Origin: Pseudomonadota bacterium
GTDB taxonomy: Bacteria > Pseudomonadota > Gammaproteobacteria > Acidiferrobacterales > UBA6901
Reading direction: 5' to 3'
DNA length: 64,000 nucleotides
Assembly (NCBI GenBank): GCA_021785515.1
Contig: JAJYEX010000004.1
Span: 1 to 64,000 of the forward strand
Shown: piece by piece, positions 1 to 7,983 of the stretch
Layout of the letters: each line of letters begins with the position of its first letter
Numbering within the stretch: position 1 is the first letter of the stretch
The notes under the pieces: generated by a model
The model's input: only the letters and a program-made list of their open reading frames with translations
The model's database searches: none
Told to the model about the DNA's origin: nothing
Position numbers and translations under genes: made by a program

Positions 1-45
1 ATGGCATGCAGGAGGTCGGCGGTTCGATCCCGCCTGGCTCCACCA
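1..45 (+). tRNA. tRNA-Ala (GGC), 3' part only
   Basis: The window opens inside a tRNA. The 3' half of the anticodon arm (loop ATGGCATG, anticodon GGC), the variable loop, the T arm with GGTTCGATCC and the encoded CCA end are visible. The acceptor end GGCTCCACCA matches gammaproteobacterial tRNA-Ala. The 5' half lies outside the window, so the isotype rests on the anticodon and acceptor sequence. Accessory DNA starts directly after it, which suggests that this tRNA may have served as an integration site. Confidence 0.9.
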
Positions 46-436
46 TAAATCAGTTACTTAAAAAACACATCTAGCCACCCAACACCTGAGTTTGCGACAC
101 TCATTGCCAACAAGTTCGTATAGTGCTGATTTGTGCGTGGGAGTGCCGATATAAATCCATTCTTTTGCATCAAGGATTGACCCATCGGGCGACACAGACC
201 GCGCCACCATGAATCTTGACTGCCCAATATTGGAGCCAAACGCTCCGTCCCTGTGTAAGCTTCTGGGGCGTGCATGACGGTCCAGATCGGCGTAAATCTG
301 GCGGCGAGACCGGAAAAGATGATATCGCTGGTTCTTCCGCTGCGTTGCTAGGGTCCGATGGCGCTGATCCGCTTACGGCGGACCCTGTGGCCATGTTGCG
401 CCGGATAGGGTGTCCAGATTCGGCGGAATACACAGT
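46..436. other. Non-coding stretch, nothing recognised
   Basis: About 390 bases between the tRNA end and the first gene remnant. Short open frames exist in several phases, but none has a recognisable protein, a good ribosome binding site or conserved motifs. It is probably decayed accessory DNA. Confidence 0.5.
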
Positions 437-636
437 CTAGGCACCGGCTACGGTGTGATCTCGAATACCGTGCCATAGCCGGCCGTACCGCCGTCGCTCG
501 TCGTGCCATAGAGGTTCCCGCTCGCATCCATGATGAGGCTGGCAGAGGGGTACTGCCCATCCGTGCCGGCGAAGGAGTGCAGAATGGTTTCGGTATAGCC
601 GCTCGCCCCCTTCACGAGCTCGAATACCGTGCCATA
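437..636 (-). pseudogene. Remnant of GloVer-type tandem-repeat protein
   Basis: Read on the minus strand in the right phase, this stretch gives the typical repeat signature GTVFE, then LxHSFAGTDGxYPxASL, DASGNLYGTT and again YGTVFEIT. These are hallmarks of the 'choice-of-anchor tandem repeat GloVer-containing' extracellular proteins. Only about one and a half repeats remain, with no start and no anchor domain. At its upstream (right) side it runs into the displaced RND permease copy at a shared GCCATAG, so it was cut by a rearrangement. Family identification is from the repeat wording; function is unknown. Confidence 0.7.
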
Positions 637-809
637 GTCGCCGGCGCCGCGCCTGGTTCGCTGGCGAATACGACGAAGGCGGGCATGGGAATATTGGGAA
701 CCGCCGCCACCGGCAGCAGCCGGTAGGCAATGATTCCCGCCAGCATCAACCCCATTGCAAGCAGTGCTGTCCCGATAGGGCGGCGTATGAATGGGGTCGA
801 GAAGCCCAT
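631..809 (-). pseudogene. Truncated 5' fragment of RND permease (mdtC copy)
   Basis: The first about 60 codons of the RND permease at 4888-7980 are repeated here, including the N-terminal motif MGFSTPFIRRPIGTALLAMG and the first membrane helix. The frame then passes into the GloVer remnant and stops. No transport domain remains, so it cannot make a pump. It exists only as part of the duplicated block. Confidence 0.85.
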
Positions 810-812
810 CGG

Positions 813-1237
813 CTACTCCGTCGGAACCGCCAAGGGGTAAGTCCGTGGCCGGAACCTGTCGAGGGCGAGGTAGATAACCGGCGTCGTGAATAGCGTCAGA
901 AGTTGGCTCAGCAGCAGTCCGCCGATGATGGTGATGCCGAGCGGTACCCGCAGTTCAGAGCCGGCGCCGCCTTCCAGAACCAGAGGGATGGCGCCGAACA
1001 GGGCCGCCATGGTGGTCATCATGATCGGACGGAATCTCAGCAGCGAGGCCTCCATGATGGCATCCTCCGGGCTGAGTCCGCGCGTGCGTTCGGCCTCGAT
1101 CGCGAAGTCGACCATGATAATGCCGTTTTTCTTGACTATGCCCATCAGCAGCACGATGCCGACAAGCGCGACGATCGTGAACTGCGTGCCAGTGACCATG
1201 AGGGCAAGCAGTGCCCCGATCCCGGCCGATGGCAGCG
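813..1237 (-). pseudogene. Truncated 3' fragment of RND permease (mdtB copy)
   Basis: The last about 140 codons of the RND permease at 7984-11067 are repeated, covering the final membrane helices and the C-terminal end [13 protein letters not shown]. The gene is cut at 1237, where the sequence switches to a plus-strand recombinase fragment. No promoter or start is attached and it is not expected to be functional. Confidence 0.85.
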
Positions 1238-1578
1238 CGATGGGACCTCACCTGAGCGATCTGGCGCGCGCCTACGTGAGGAAAGCCAACGTCGGTAAAC
1301 AGGGATCGTGCCACATCTTCCGCCATGCCTGCGCCACCCACATGCTGGAGGCAGGCGCCAGTCTTCGCATCATCCAGGCGATCTTAGGCCACGACAGCAT
1401 CCAATCGACCACGATCTACACCCACGTCGCGATCGAGCAGCTGAAGGCCGTGCACACGCAGACGCATCCCGCACGACTGACGCGCGCAGCCGATATGAGC
1501 GCTGGCGATAACTCGAAGGCCAGGCGCGAACTCATCACCGCCTTATCCGCCGAGAGCGACGACAATGCGCATGCCTGA
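1238..1578 (+). pseudogene. Tyrosine recombinase, C-terminal fragment
   Basis: The frame from 1238 encodes the C-terminal catalytic part of a XerC/D-like tyrosine recombinase. HIFRHACATHMLEAG carries the HxxR box, ILGHDSIQSTTIYTHV carries the second conserved His and the nucleophile Tyr, followed by a short tail. The N-terminal DNA-binding domain and the first catalytic Arg are missing because the gene is cut at the junction with the duplicated permease DNA. It marks the edge of an old mobile element next to tRNA-Ala. It is not related in sequence to the integrase at 16786. Confidence 0.85.
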
Positions 1579-1727
1579 TGCGATGGGCCGACGGGACGCG
1601 TCGCTTCCCGTGCCTACGGCGCCTGCAGTGCGGAGCAGCCTGGCTGCGACGCGGGCGCACGCAAGCGGCACCCCTTGAGTGGAATCCCTGGAGCGAGCGG
1701 CGCGCGCCGCGTGACAGGGAACAGTTC

Positions 1728-1973
1728 ATGAACCGAAAAGAAAAACTGCCCTGGCAGATCGAAAAGATCATCGAGGTCGCCAACGCGCTCAAGGCCAGCG
1801 GCACGTCAGGGGCCTCGACCGGCGAGCAGATCGCCGCCGCCTTCGTGCCGAACTGTCCCGACCTCCTGCCTGCCCTCTACGCCGATGTCGTCGAAGCCTG
1901 GGACCGGCTCGACCCCGAATGGCAGGACTACGTACGGCTGATCAAGCACCATTACAGGCATCTCGTCGAATAG
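1728..1973 (+). CDS. Small hypothetical protein, 81 aa
   Basis: I do not recognise this protein. It starts MNRKEKLPWQIEKIIEVANA and is soluble, with an acidic, helix-rich C-terminal half (ALYADVVEAWDRLDPEWQDYV). The start at 1728 is favoured by a purine-rich CAGGGAA just upstream; the frame stays open farther up, but the added residues look like translated non-coding DNA. It follows the recombinase fragment on the same strand, so it may be accessory cargo of that lost element. No membrane segment or signal peptide is visible. Confidence 0.55.
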   Translation: MNRKEKLPWQIEKIIEVANALKASGTSGASTGEQIAAAFVPNCPDLLPALYADVVEAWDRLDPEWQDYVRLIKHHYRHLVE

Positions 1974-2019
1974 ACCCGCGCGGCACCCGAAGCCGAACCC
2001 GCCAAACCAAACCTGCCTC

Positions 2020-2658
2020 TTGCCAAACTGCCCCGTTAAGGCAAAACTCATATCTGGGCCTCACGACAAAAACACAGGGAGCCGTGCCTTCGTCAGTCGA
2101 TCCTTAGCCGCTGAACTGCAACAGGAAAACAGGTTCGCCAAGGCGAAACTCGCCTCCGGCCGTGGATACGATCAGAGTGATCCGGTGGGGTTGTGGGGTG
2201 GGCTCAATACCTATCTCTATGCCAACAATAATCCCGAGCGATTTATTGACGAAATGGGGCTACGGTGCTGGCTTCAGGTTCTCAAGCACTGGACTCTGAT
2301 TGAGCGGGGCTGGAAACCAGTATCTTATCGTTCTGGTGTGGGCAATAACATCGCGGGGAACATCCTTAGCGCTATTGATGCGCCAACCTTTTCTTTCCAG
2401 GAGTCACAAGTGTTTCTAGAAGAAATTGAGCTCCAGAGGGAGCGGGAGGTGGTATTCAAGGTTTGTTCCCATTGCGGAAAAATCACACGTACTGTAGTAA
2501 GCCGAAGCCAACTGGACCATTGCAGAGAGCTCTTTTTTGTGACTAGCGGGACACGCGAACAAACAGACTGGTTGCCGGTTTTTGGCGACCCAACAATGCA
2601 ATCAAGATGGGGGATTAACCACCAGTGTCAAGGCACGTTAAATCTTGGAGGTTTGTAG
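2020..2658 (+). CDS. Orphan Rhs C-terminal module 1 (putative toxin)
   Basis: From about residue 47 this frame has the Rhs repeat-associated core ending (QSDPVGLWGGLNTYLYANNN, then a diverged FIDEMGL in place of DPxGL). After it comes a variable tail of about 135 residues with CSHCGK, a possible zinc knuckle, and no match I recognise. In Rhs proteins the tail after the core is the toxin. Only the last part of the core is present, with no YD-repeat shell, secretion domain or obvious start, so it is an orphan cassette that would become active only by recombination into a full rhs gene. The 3' end overlaps the next frame (2625) on the same strand, as toxin and immunity genes often do. Confidence 0.7.
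   Translation: MPNCPVKAKLISGPHDKNTGSRAFVSRSLAAELQQENRFAKAKLASGRGYDQSDPVGLWGGLNTYLYANNNPERFIDEMGLRCWLQVLKHWTLIERGWKPVSYRSGVGNNIAGNILSAIDAPTFSFQESQVFLEEIELQREREVVFKVCSHCGKITRTVVSRSQLDHCRELFFVTSGTREQTDWLPVFGDPTMQSRWGINHQCQGTLNLGGL
2035..2222 (+). repeat. Rhs module direct repeat, copy 1
   Basis: 188 bases from GTTAAG to the codons for LNTYLYA are repeated at 3153-3340 at constant spacing (offset 1118) with scattered mismatches. The repeat contains a non-coding leader of about 100 bases plus the 3' end of an Rhs core (GRGYDQSDPVGLWGGLNTYLYA). It is the constant part to which different C-terminal sequences are attached. Confidence 0.85.
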
Positions 2659-3076
2659 CGGGCTTTTTCACCTTCTGCCTGACGGTCGGCATCAGCGTGG
2701 CGGGTGGAATGTGGGAGAGCCTAAAATTTGTCGCGCCGGAAGCCCAACGGGCTTTTATCTCCGATCTGAGGAAAGCGGATATCCCATTTCGTATCGATTC
2801 CCATGGCCTGGTCTGGTCTGGTATCAGGTCAAAGATCAAAGGAGAGTTGCCGCGATCAATGGCAGGATCATCACCCGCGTACTCATTGGTCCCAACGCGG
2901 TGTCATATGCGCATCGGGACGATGAGCAATTATTCACCGATGCGCTAAAACGTCAGCACATTGCCTATGGCATCAAAACGCAAGAAGGGGAGAGATATAT
3001 AACATGGTCCGCGAAAGATAACGCGCGGGTGCAAAAGATAGAGCATACCGTTCTCCAACAAATCTTGCAGCGGTAA
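2625..3076 (+). pseudogene. Immunity candidate for Rhs module 1, frameshifted
   Basis: The frame from 2625 begins MSRHVKSWRFVAGFFTFCLT, a basic start followed by one hydrophobic segment, then a soluble part up to DSHGLVW. Downstream the coherent protein continues in another phase (YQVKDQRRVAAINGR to VLQQILQR, stop at 3076). The switch lies in three tandem CTGGT units at 2808-2822: removing one unit joins both halves into one frame of about 148 residues. Position behind an Rhs tail suggests an immunity protein. It is either broken or switched by repeat-number change. No family recognised. Confidence 0.65.
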
Positions 3077-3152
3077 GATGGTCGGGGATGTCATTGGTGC
3101 GTCGTGCAATGCATGGGTGAGCAGGCTGGCCCGGACGTTTCACCGGTCCCCC

Positions 3153-3340
3153 GTTAAGCTGAACCTCACATAGGGGCCTCACCACCAAAACACAGGGAGT
3201 CGTGCCTTCGTCAGTCGATCCTTAGCCGCTGAATTGCAATGGGAAAAGTCAGTCTGTTACTACGACTTCGCATCCGGCCGTGGATTTGATCAGAGTGATC
3301 CGATGGGGTTGTGGGGTGGACTAAATACCTATCTTTACGC
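3153..3340 (+). repeat. Rhs module direct repeat, copy 2
   Basis: This is the partner of 2035-2222, with the same leader (CACAGGGAG, GTGCCTTCGTCAGTCGATCC) and the same Rhs core end. This copy keeps a more canonical core start, CYYDFASGRGFDQSDPMGL. Confidence 0.85.
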
Positions 3341-3611
3341 AGGTGGCAATTCTTTAAAACATAGTGATCCGTATGGTCTGTGGAATGTGTGCGCGCTCGG
3401 TAGATGCACGTCCGATTTTGGTGGCCCGAGTTTCACCGTGCAGCCAGGAATGGCCCCGGCAGGCCCGAATTCCCTGAATCCTGCCTTGAGTCCAGGGTCT
3501 GGGCCGGGCTTTTATTTGAGATGGCCCGAGAAACACGCCCATAATCCGGCACCACCGGCACCACCGGCACCACCGGCACCGGGTAACCCGACTAAATGTG
3601 CTGACAAGTAG
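3234..3611 (+). CDS. Orphan Rhs C-terminal module 2
   Basis: The frame carries the Rhs core end (YYDFASGRGFDQSDPMGLW, then YAGGNSLKHSDPYGL, a textbook DPxGL junction). A tail of about 75 residues follows that differs completely from module 1. The tail has two close cysteines, is rich in Gly and Pro and contains an APPAPPAPPAP run encoded by a short CACCGG tandem repeat at about 3547-3581. It is short for an Rhs toxin, so it may be truncated. As with module 1 there is no shell domain. It is followed 27 bases later by the Sel1-like gene on the same strand, which would be its immunity candidate. Confidence 0.7.
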   Translation: MQWEKSVCYYDFASGRGFDQSDPMGLWGGLNTYLYAGGNSLKHSDPYGLWNVCALGRCTSDFGGPSFTVQPGMAPAGPNSLNPALSPGSGPGFYLRWPEKHAHNPAPPAPPAPPAPGNPTKCADK

Positions 3612-3638
3612 CCGCCACTGTGGAGAACCGATCCTTCG

Positions 3639-4709
3639 ATGGAATGTATGATGGATACAGCTAAACCTCTCTGCCGCATCTTGGTGTTCCTGATCGGCCT
3701 GAGCGTACTGTCGGCGATGAAGATCGCTATGGCCGCCGGCTGCGAAGGCGATCATGCGGTCCTGCCCCAAGCAGCCTCCGTGCCGCATCTGCGACAGCGC
3801 GCCGCCGCAGGCAATGCCGCAGCCCAAGAAAAGCTCGCGCTGGCCTACTGGGACGGCATTGGTGTGAAGCAAGACAGGGTCCAGGCGCTTACTTGGATGA
3901 GAAAAAGTGCAGCCGGCGGCAATCTCGAAGGACAGTATCTGCTTGGCAAGGTTGAAGTACTTCAGGCGAAACCCGGAAGCAACATGACCGACGCAGCGCA
4001 CTGGATTCGGATCGCTGCGAGCCGCCACTGTGTGCCGGCGCAGTTCTATTTGGGTCTGCTCACCAAGCATGGCAACGGCTTACCAAAGAACGCGCAAGCA
4101 GGCCAACAGATGATTGTCTCGGCGGCAAAGGCGGGTTACCCGGTGGCACAGGTGTGGCTCGGCTCCCAGCTTCTGACAGGCAAGGGCATGCCCAAGGATC
4201 CTAAAGCAGGCTTCGCCTGGATTAAGCGCGCCGGGCAGTCGGGGGATTCCTTTGGCGAACTTGCACTGGCGAGTTTATATCTCGGAGGTTATGGCTCTGC
4301 GGCCGACCGAACCAAGACACGCAGCATCCTGGAGTCGGTCTATGCCAAAAAGGAAGGCCACAATTCTTGGCAGGCAGCCTATATGCTTGGCTGGATGTAC
4401 ATGGAGGGCAAAGAGGTCCCCGTGAACAAGCCGATGGCGCTGAGCTGGATGATCAAGGCAGCGAACGCCCACCTCAACGATGCCGCATCACGTGTGCAGA
4501 CCCTGGTCGGTGAACTACCCAAAAAGCCGCTTGCCAGGATTTGCCCGGTCTACATGGATTTTGACTTTGCCACCGACGGCGCTCGACCTTACACCCAGAT
4601 GCCGGCTGGGGAGCCATTCATCGTTATCAAAACCTACAAGACGGACTCTCTCGTCTATTTCCCGGACCACCACCTGGAAGGACTTGTCACGCAGGACTGT
4701 GTGCGCTAA
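3639..4709 (+). CDS. Secreted Sel1-repeat protein, putative immunity protein
   Basis: A 356-residue protein with a signal peptide (hydrophobic stretch at residues 11-32, AMAAGC at its end, a weak lipobox) and then Sel1-like repeats. Each repeat has A-x-x-x-LA-x-x-Y-x-x-G and K-x-x-x-x-A-x-x-W-x-x-x-AA patterns, for example KLALAYWDGIGVKQDRVQAL and YMLGWMYMEGKEVPVNKPMA. The last about 60 residues form a separate domain with two cysteines. Sel1 proteins are frequent immunity partners of polymorphic toxins, and its place behind Rhs module 2 fits that. A start at 3651 (MDTAKPL) is also possible. Role as immunity protein is inference. Confidence 0.8.
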   Translation: MECMMDTAKPLCRILVFLIGLSVLSAMKIAMAAGCEGDHAVLPQAASVPHLRQRAAAGNAAAQEKLALAYWDGIGVKQDRVQALTWMRKSAAGGNLEGQYLLGKVEVLQAKPGSNMTDAAHWIRIAASRHCVPAQFYLGLLTKHGNGLPKNAQAGQQMIVSAAKAGYPVAQVWLGSQLLTGKGMPKDPKAGFAWIKRAGQSGDSFGELALASLYLGGYGSAADRTKTRSILESVYAKKEGHNSWQAAYMLGWMYMEGKEVPVNKPMALSWMIKAANAHLNDAASRVQTLVGELPKKPLARICPVYMDFDFATDGARPYTQMPAGEPFIVIKTYKTDSLVYFPDHHLEGLVTQDCVR

Positions 4710-4887
4710 GCCCATTGCGTTGAGAGAAGAAATGCACTAGTTGGCAGACCCAGGTTCCGACATGGGTCGGAACCCGAAAATGGTCACTTACGCGGGCCGG
4801 TTCCTTCTTTAGCTACCCCGCCACCTCTCCCGCACGCCACATCGTTTGCCACGCACCGTGCTTTGCCAGATACCGTCGGCAGGTGTC

Positions 4888-7800
4888 TCAAACCGTGGTC
4901 AGCGAGGATTGTTGCCGCAGAGATTTGTGCTTTTTCCGTTCCAACGCCAGGTAAATGATCGGTGTGGTATAGAGCGTCAGCGCCTGGGATACGATGAGAC
5001 CGCCGATCACAGCCACACCGAGCGGCTGCCGCAGATGGTGGCCAGTGCCCACCGCCAGGGCAAGCGGCAGTGCGCCCAGGATGGCGGCTAGGGTCGTCAT
5101 CATAATGGGGCGGAATCGTTCCATACAGGCGGTTCTGATCGCCTGTTCAGGATCCAAGCCGAGTTTGCGCTCGGCCTCCAGCGCAAAATCGACAAGCATG
5201 ATGCCGTTCTTCTTTACGATACCCATCAGCAGAAAGATTCCGATGACTCCGATGACCGACAGTGGTATGCCGGTGACCAGCAATGCCAGCAGCGCGCCGA
5301 CACCGGCGGAGGGCAGCGTCGAAAGTATCGTGAGCGGCTGGGTAAGACTTTCATAGAGGACCCCGAGCACGATGTAGATTGCAATCAGCGCCGCCAAAAT
5401 CAGCAGCGGTTCATCCGTCATGGACTGCATGAAATACTTGGCATTGCTGGAGAACGTGATTCGCACCCCGGCCGGCAGCTGCATGGACCCAACTGCATCC
5501 TTGATCTGCTGAACCGCCTGGCCGAGTGCCGTGCCGGATGCGAGATTGAAGCTGATCGATGCCGCCGGAGACTGTCCGTCGTGCCGTACGGAAAGCGGCG
5601 CGGAGCTGCGCACGAAGCGGGCCACCGCCCGCAGCGGGACCGGGCCGCCGGTTCCCGGTACGAATACCCGGTCCAGCTGGTTCGGAGACATCTGCAGGGC
5701 GGCGCCGACTTTCAGAATGACCTCGTACTGGTTCTGGTCCTCATAGATGCGCGAAATCTGGCGCTGTGAATAGGCGTTGTTTAAAGCGGCATCGATTGCC
5801 GCAACCGATACCCCGAGGCGCGACGCAGCGGACCGATCGATATCGACCGTTATCTGCGGTGCCGCCTGATCCTGGTCTGAGGAAATGTTGGTAATTCCCT
5901 TGAGCTGCCGCAGCCGCGTCTCGATTGTGGGGATGACTTTCTGAAGCTCCGAAACTGAAGGATCGAGCACCGTAAATTGGTACTCGCCGTTGCCGGCGCG
6001 GCCGCCGATGAAAATGTCCTGGGCCACGAACAGATAAGTCTGAATGCCTGCAATGTGCGCAAGCTCCGGCTGCAGATGGGCGATGACCTGCTGGCCCGAA
6101 ACGCTTCGCTCGCTTCTGGGTTTGAGCGCAATAAACAGCTTGCCGCGGTTGGCAGTGGAAAAGCCGTTGACCACGCCGACGCTGGAGCTGACATTCGCGA
6201 TCGCAGGGTCATGCAGAAGCACAGATACCACTTTCTTCTGCAGCTGTTTCATGGAATCAAAGGATATGCCGGGGCTCGCAATGGTGTTACCGATGATCAG
6301 TCCGGTATCCTCCTCCGGCATGAAGCTCTTGGGGATCCGGATGTAGAGCACCACCGTCATGACCACGGTCAACAGGGTGGCGGCGAGCATCAGCCCGCGG
6401 TGTGCCAGAGCCCAGTCCAGGCTGCGGCGGTAGCCATCTAGGGTCTTGCGGTAGGCGGTGTCAAACAGCCTGGCGATGCGGACGCGGCTCTGCGTCGGTT
6501 CGTGTTTCCGCAGAAAATGCCCGCAGATCATGGGAGTAACCGTAAGCGACACGAGCGCGGATACGGCGATCGCGACAGTCAGCGTGACGGCGAATTCATG
6601 GAACAGCCGGCCGATCAGGCCCGGCATCAGGGTGAGCGGAAGGAACACCGCGATCAACGACAGGGTGATCGACATTACTGTGAAGCCAATCTGCTTGGCG
6701 CCGCTGATGGCGGCATCCATCGGGGCGGCACCGCGCTCGATCTGGGTGACGATGTTCTCGATCATCACGATTGCGTCGTCGACCACAAATCCTACCGAGA
6801 TTGTCAGCGCGAGCAGCGAGAAATTGTCCAATGAAAACCCAAGCACCCACATGGCGGCGAGGGAACCGGCAATCGACAGGGGCAGGGTGATGGCCGCAGC
6901 GACCGTAGGTGCGCCGCGCTGCATGAACATCAGCACCACAGCCAGTACCAGGACCAGGGTTATGGCCATGGTAACCTCCATGTCCGCCACGCTTGCGCGG
7001 ATGGTGGCGGTACGATCGGTCATGATCGAGAGATTCACATCCTGGGGCAGCCACTTCCGGATATCCGGAAGCAGCTTCTTGATATGATCCACAGTCGCGA
7101 TCACATTGGCTTCCGGAGTCTTGGTTATGGTGACAAGCACGGCCGGTGTGGTGTTTTTCCAGGCGGCAAGCTGGGCGTTGCTGGTGCCCTCAACGACTGA
7201 GGCAACGTCATCCAGCCGGACTAGCGAGGAGCCGGAGGTTTTCAGGATGAGCTTGCGGTATTCCGCCGCCGTGTGCAGCTGTCCGTTGATGCCCAGAATA
7301 TCGGTGTCCTGCGGTCCGTTCAGCTCGCCGAGCGGTACGAGGTCGTTGGCGTTGCGGACGGCGGAAAAGACGTCCGCTGCGGTCAAACCGGCACGCGCGA
7401 GGGCGTCCGGCCGGGTGCGCACGCGGACCGCCAATGACTGCGCACCATCGAGTTCTACCTGGGCGACCCCAGAGACCTGCGAGAGCCGCTGAACGAGGAT
7501 CGTATTGGCGGCGGCATACAGGGATCCGAGGGTCCTGGTGGGGGAGGTGAGCGCCATGGTCAGGATCGGACGCGACGCCGGGTTGAATTCCTTGTAGAAC
7601 GGATGGCTGGGCAGGTCCGGAGGGAGGTCGGGCAGCGCGTTGTTGATGGCGGCCTGGACATCGTAGGCGGCGCCGACCGTGTTCCGATCCACCGAAAACA
7701 GAAGAATTATGGAACTGGCGCCGGTCGAATTGATGGAAAACAGCTGATCAACCCCGGGAATATGGCCCAGGGTGCGTTCGAGGGGCGCTGCCACAGTGCT

Positions 7801-7980
7801 GGCCATAGTCGCCGGCGCCGCGCCTGGTTCGCTGGCGAATACGACGAAGGCGGGCATGGGAATATTGGGAACCGCCGCCACCGGCAGCAGCCGGTAGGCA
7901 ATGATTCCCGCCAGCATCAGCCCCATTGCAAGCAGTGCTGTCCCGATAGGGCGGCGTATGAATGGGGTCGAGAAGCCCAT
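4888..7980 (-). CDS. mdtC: RND efflux pump inner-membrane permease (MdtC-like)
   Basis: A 1030-residue HAE1-family RND transporter that exports drugs or other toxic compounds by proton antiport, from the inner membrane through an adaptor and outer-membrane channel. It has the usual two halves: an N-terminal helix, a large periplasmic loop, six helices, a second loop and five helices. The proton-relay motif VVDDAIVMIEN is intact in helix 4. Length matches E. coli MdtB/MdtC. It starts 3 bases after the other permease gene, so the two are translated together and probably form a heterotrimer as MdtBC does. Its first codons are duplicated at 631-809. The substrate cannot be read from the sequence. 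Confidence 0.92.
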   Translation of the reverse strand: MGFSTPFIRRPIGTALLAMGLMLAGIIAYRLLPVAAVPNIPMPAFVVFASEPGAAPATMASTVAAPLERTLGHIPGVDQLFSINSTGASSIILLFSVDRNTVGAAYDVQAAINNALPDLPPDLPSHPFYKEFNPASRPILTMALTSPTRTLGSLYAAANTILVQRLSQVSGVAQVELDGAQSLAVRVRTRPDALARAGLTAADVFSAVRNANDLVPLGELNGPQDTDILGINGQLHTAAEYRKLILKTSGSSLVRLDDVASVVEGTSNAQLAAWKNTTPAVLVTITKTPEANVIATVDHIKKLLPDIRKWLPQDVNLSIMTDRTATIRASVADMEVTMAITLVLVLAVVLMFMQRGAPTVAAAITLPLSIAGSLAAMWVLGFSLDNFSLLALTISVGFVVDDAIVMIENIVTQIERGAAPMDAAISGAKQIGFTVMSITLSLIAVFLPLTLMPGLIGRLFHEFAVTLTVAIAVSALVSLTVTPMICGHFLRKHEPTQSRVRIARLFDTAYRKTLDGYRRSLDWALAHRGLMLAATLLTVVMTVVLYIRIPKSFMPEEDTGLIIGNTIASPGISFDSMKQLQKKVVSVLLHDPAIANVSSSVGVVNGFSTANRGKLFIALKPRSERSVSGQQVIAHLQPELAHIAGIQTYLFVAQDIFIGGRAGNGEYQFTVLDPSVSELQKVIPTIETRLRQLKGITNISSDQDQAAPQITVDIDRSAASRLGVSVAAIDAALNNAYSQRQISRIYEDQNQYEVILKVGAALQMSPNQLDRVFVPGTGGPVPLRAVARFVRSSAPLSVRHDGQSPAASISFNLASGTALGQAVQQIKDAVGSMQLPAGVRITFSSNAKYFMQSMTDEPLLILAALIAIYIVLGVLYESLTQPLTILSTLPSAGVGALLALLVTGIPLSVIGVIGIFLLMGIVKKNGIMLVDFALEAERKLGLDPEQAIRTACMERFRPIMMTTLAAILGALPLALAVGTGHHLRQPLGVAVIGGLIVSQALTLYTTPIIYLALERKKHKSLRQQSSLTTV

Positions 7981-7983
7981 CGG

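Larger units (their letters stand above)
631..1237. repeat. 607-bp displaced copy of the RND permease junction (source 7802-8408)
   Basis: This segment is almost identical to 7802-8408; the one difference I noticed is A at 749 against G at 7920. It carries the first codons of the downstream permease gene, the 3-base spacer and the last part of the upstream permease gene, all on the minus strand. The left junction falls on GCCATAG, which both parents share, and the right one on GGCAGCG. Copy and source lie 7.2 kb apart. A recent microhomology-type duplication is the simplest reading; an assembly artefact is the alternative. Confidence 0.9.

Noticed and set aside
1238-1578. Recombinase fragment as the missing integron integrase
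   Set aside because: The visible part lacks the extra helix motif of IntI, reads like XerC/D-type recombinases and lies 26 kb from the attC array.
3547-3581. CACCGG repeats as a possible CRISPR or satellite
   Set aside because: They encode the Pro-Ala run of the Rhs module 2 tail; units are too short and there are no spacers.
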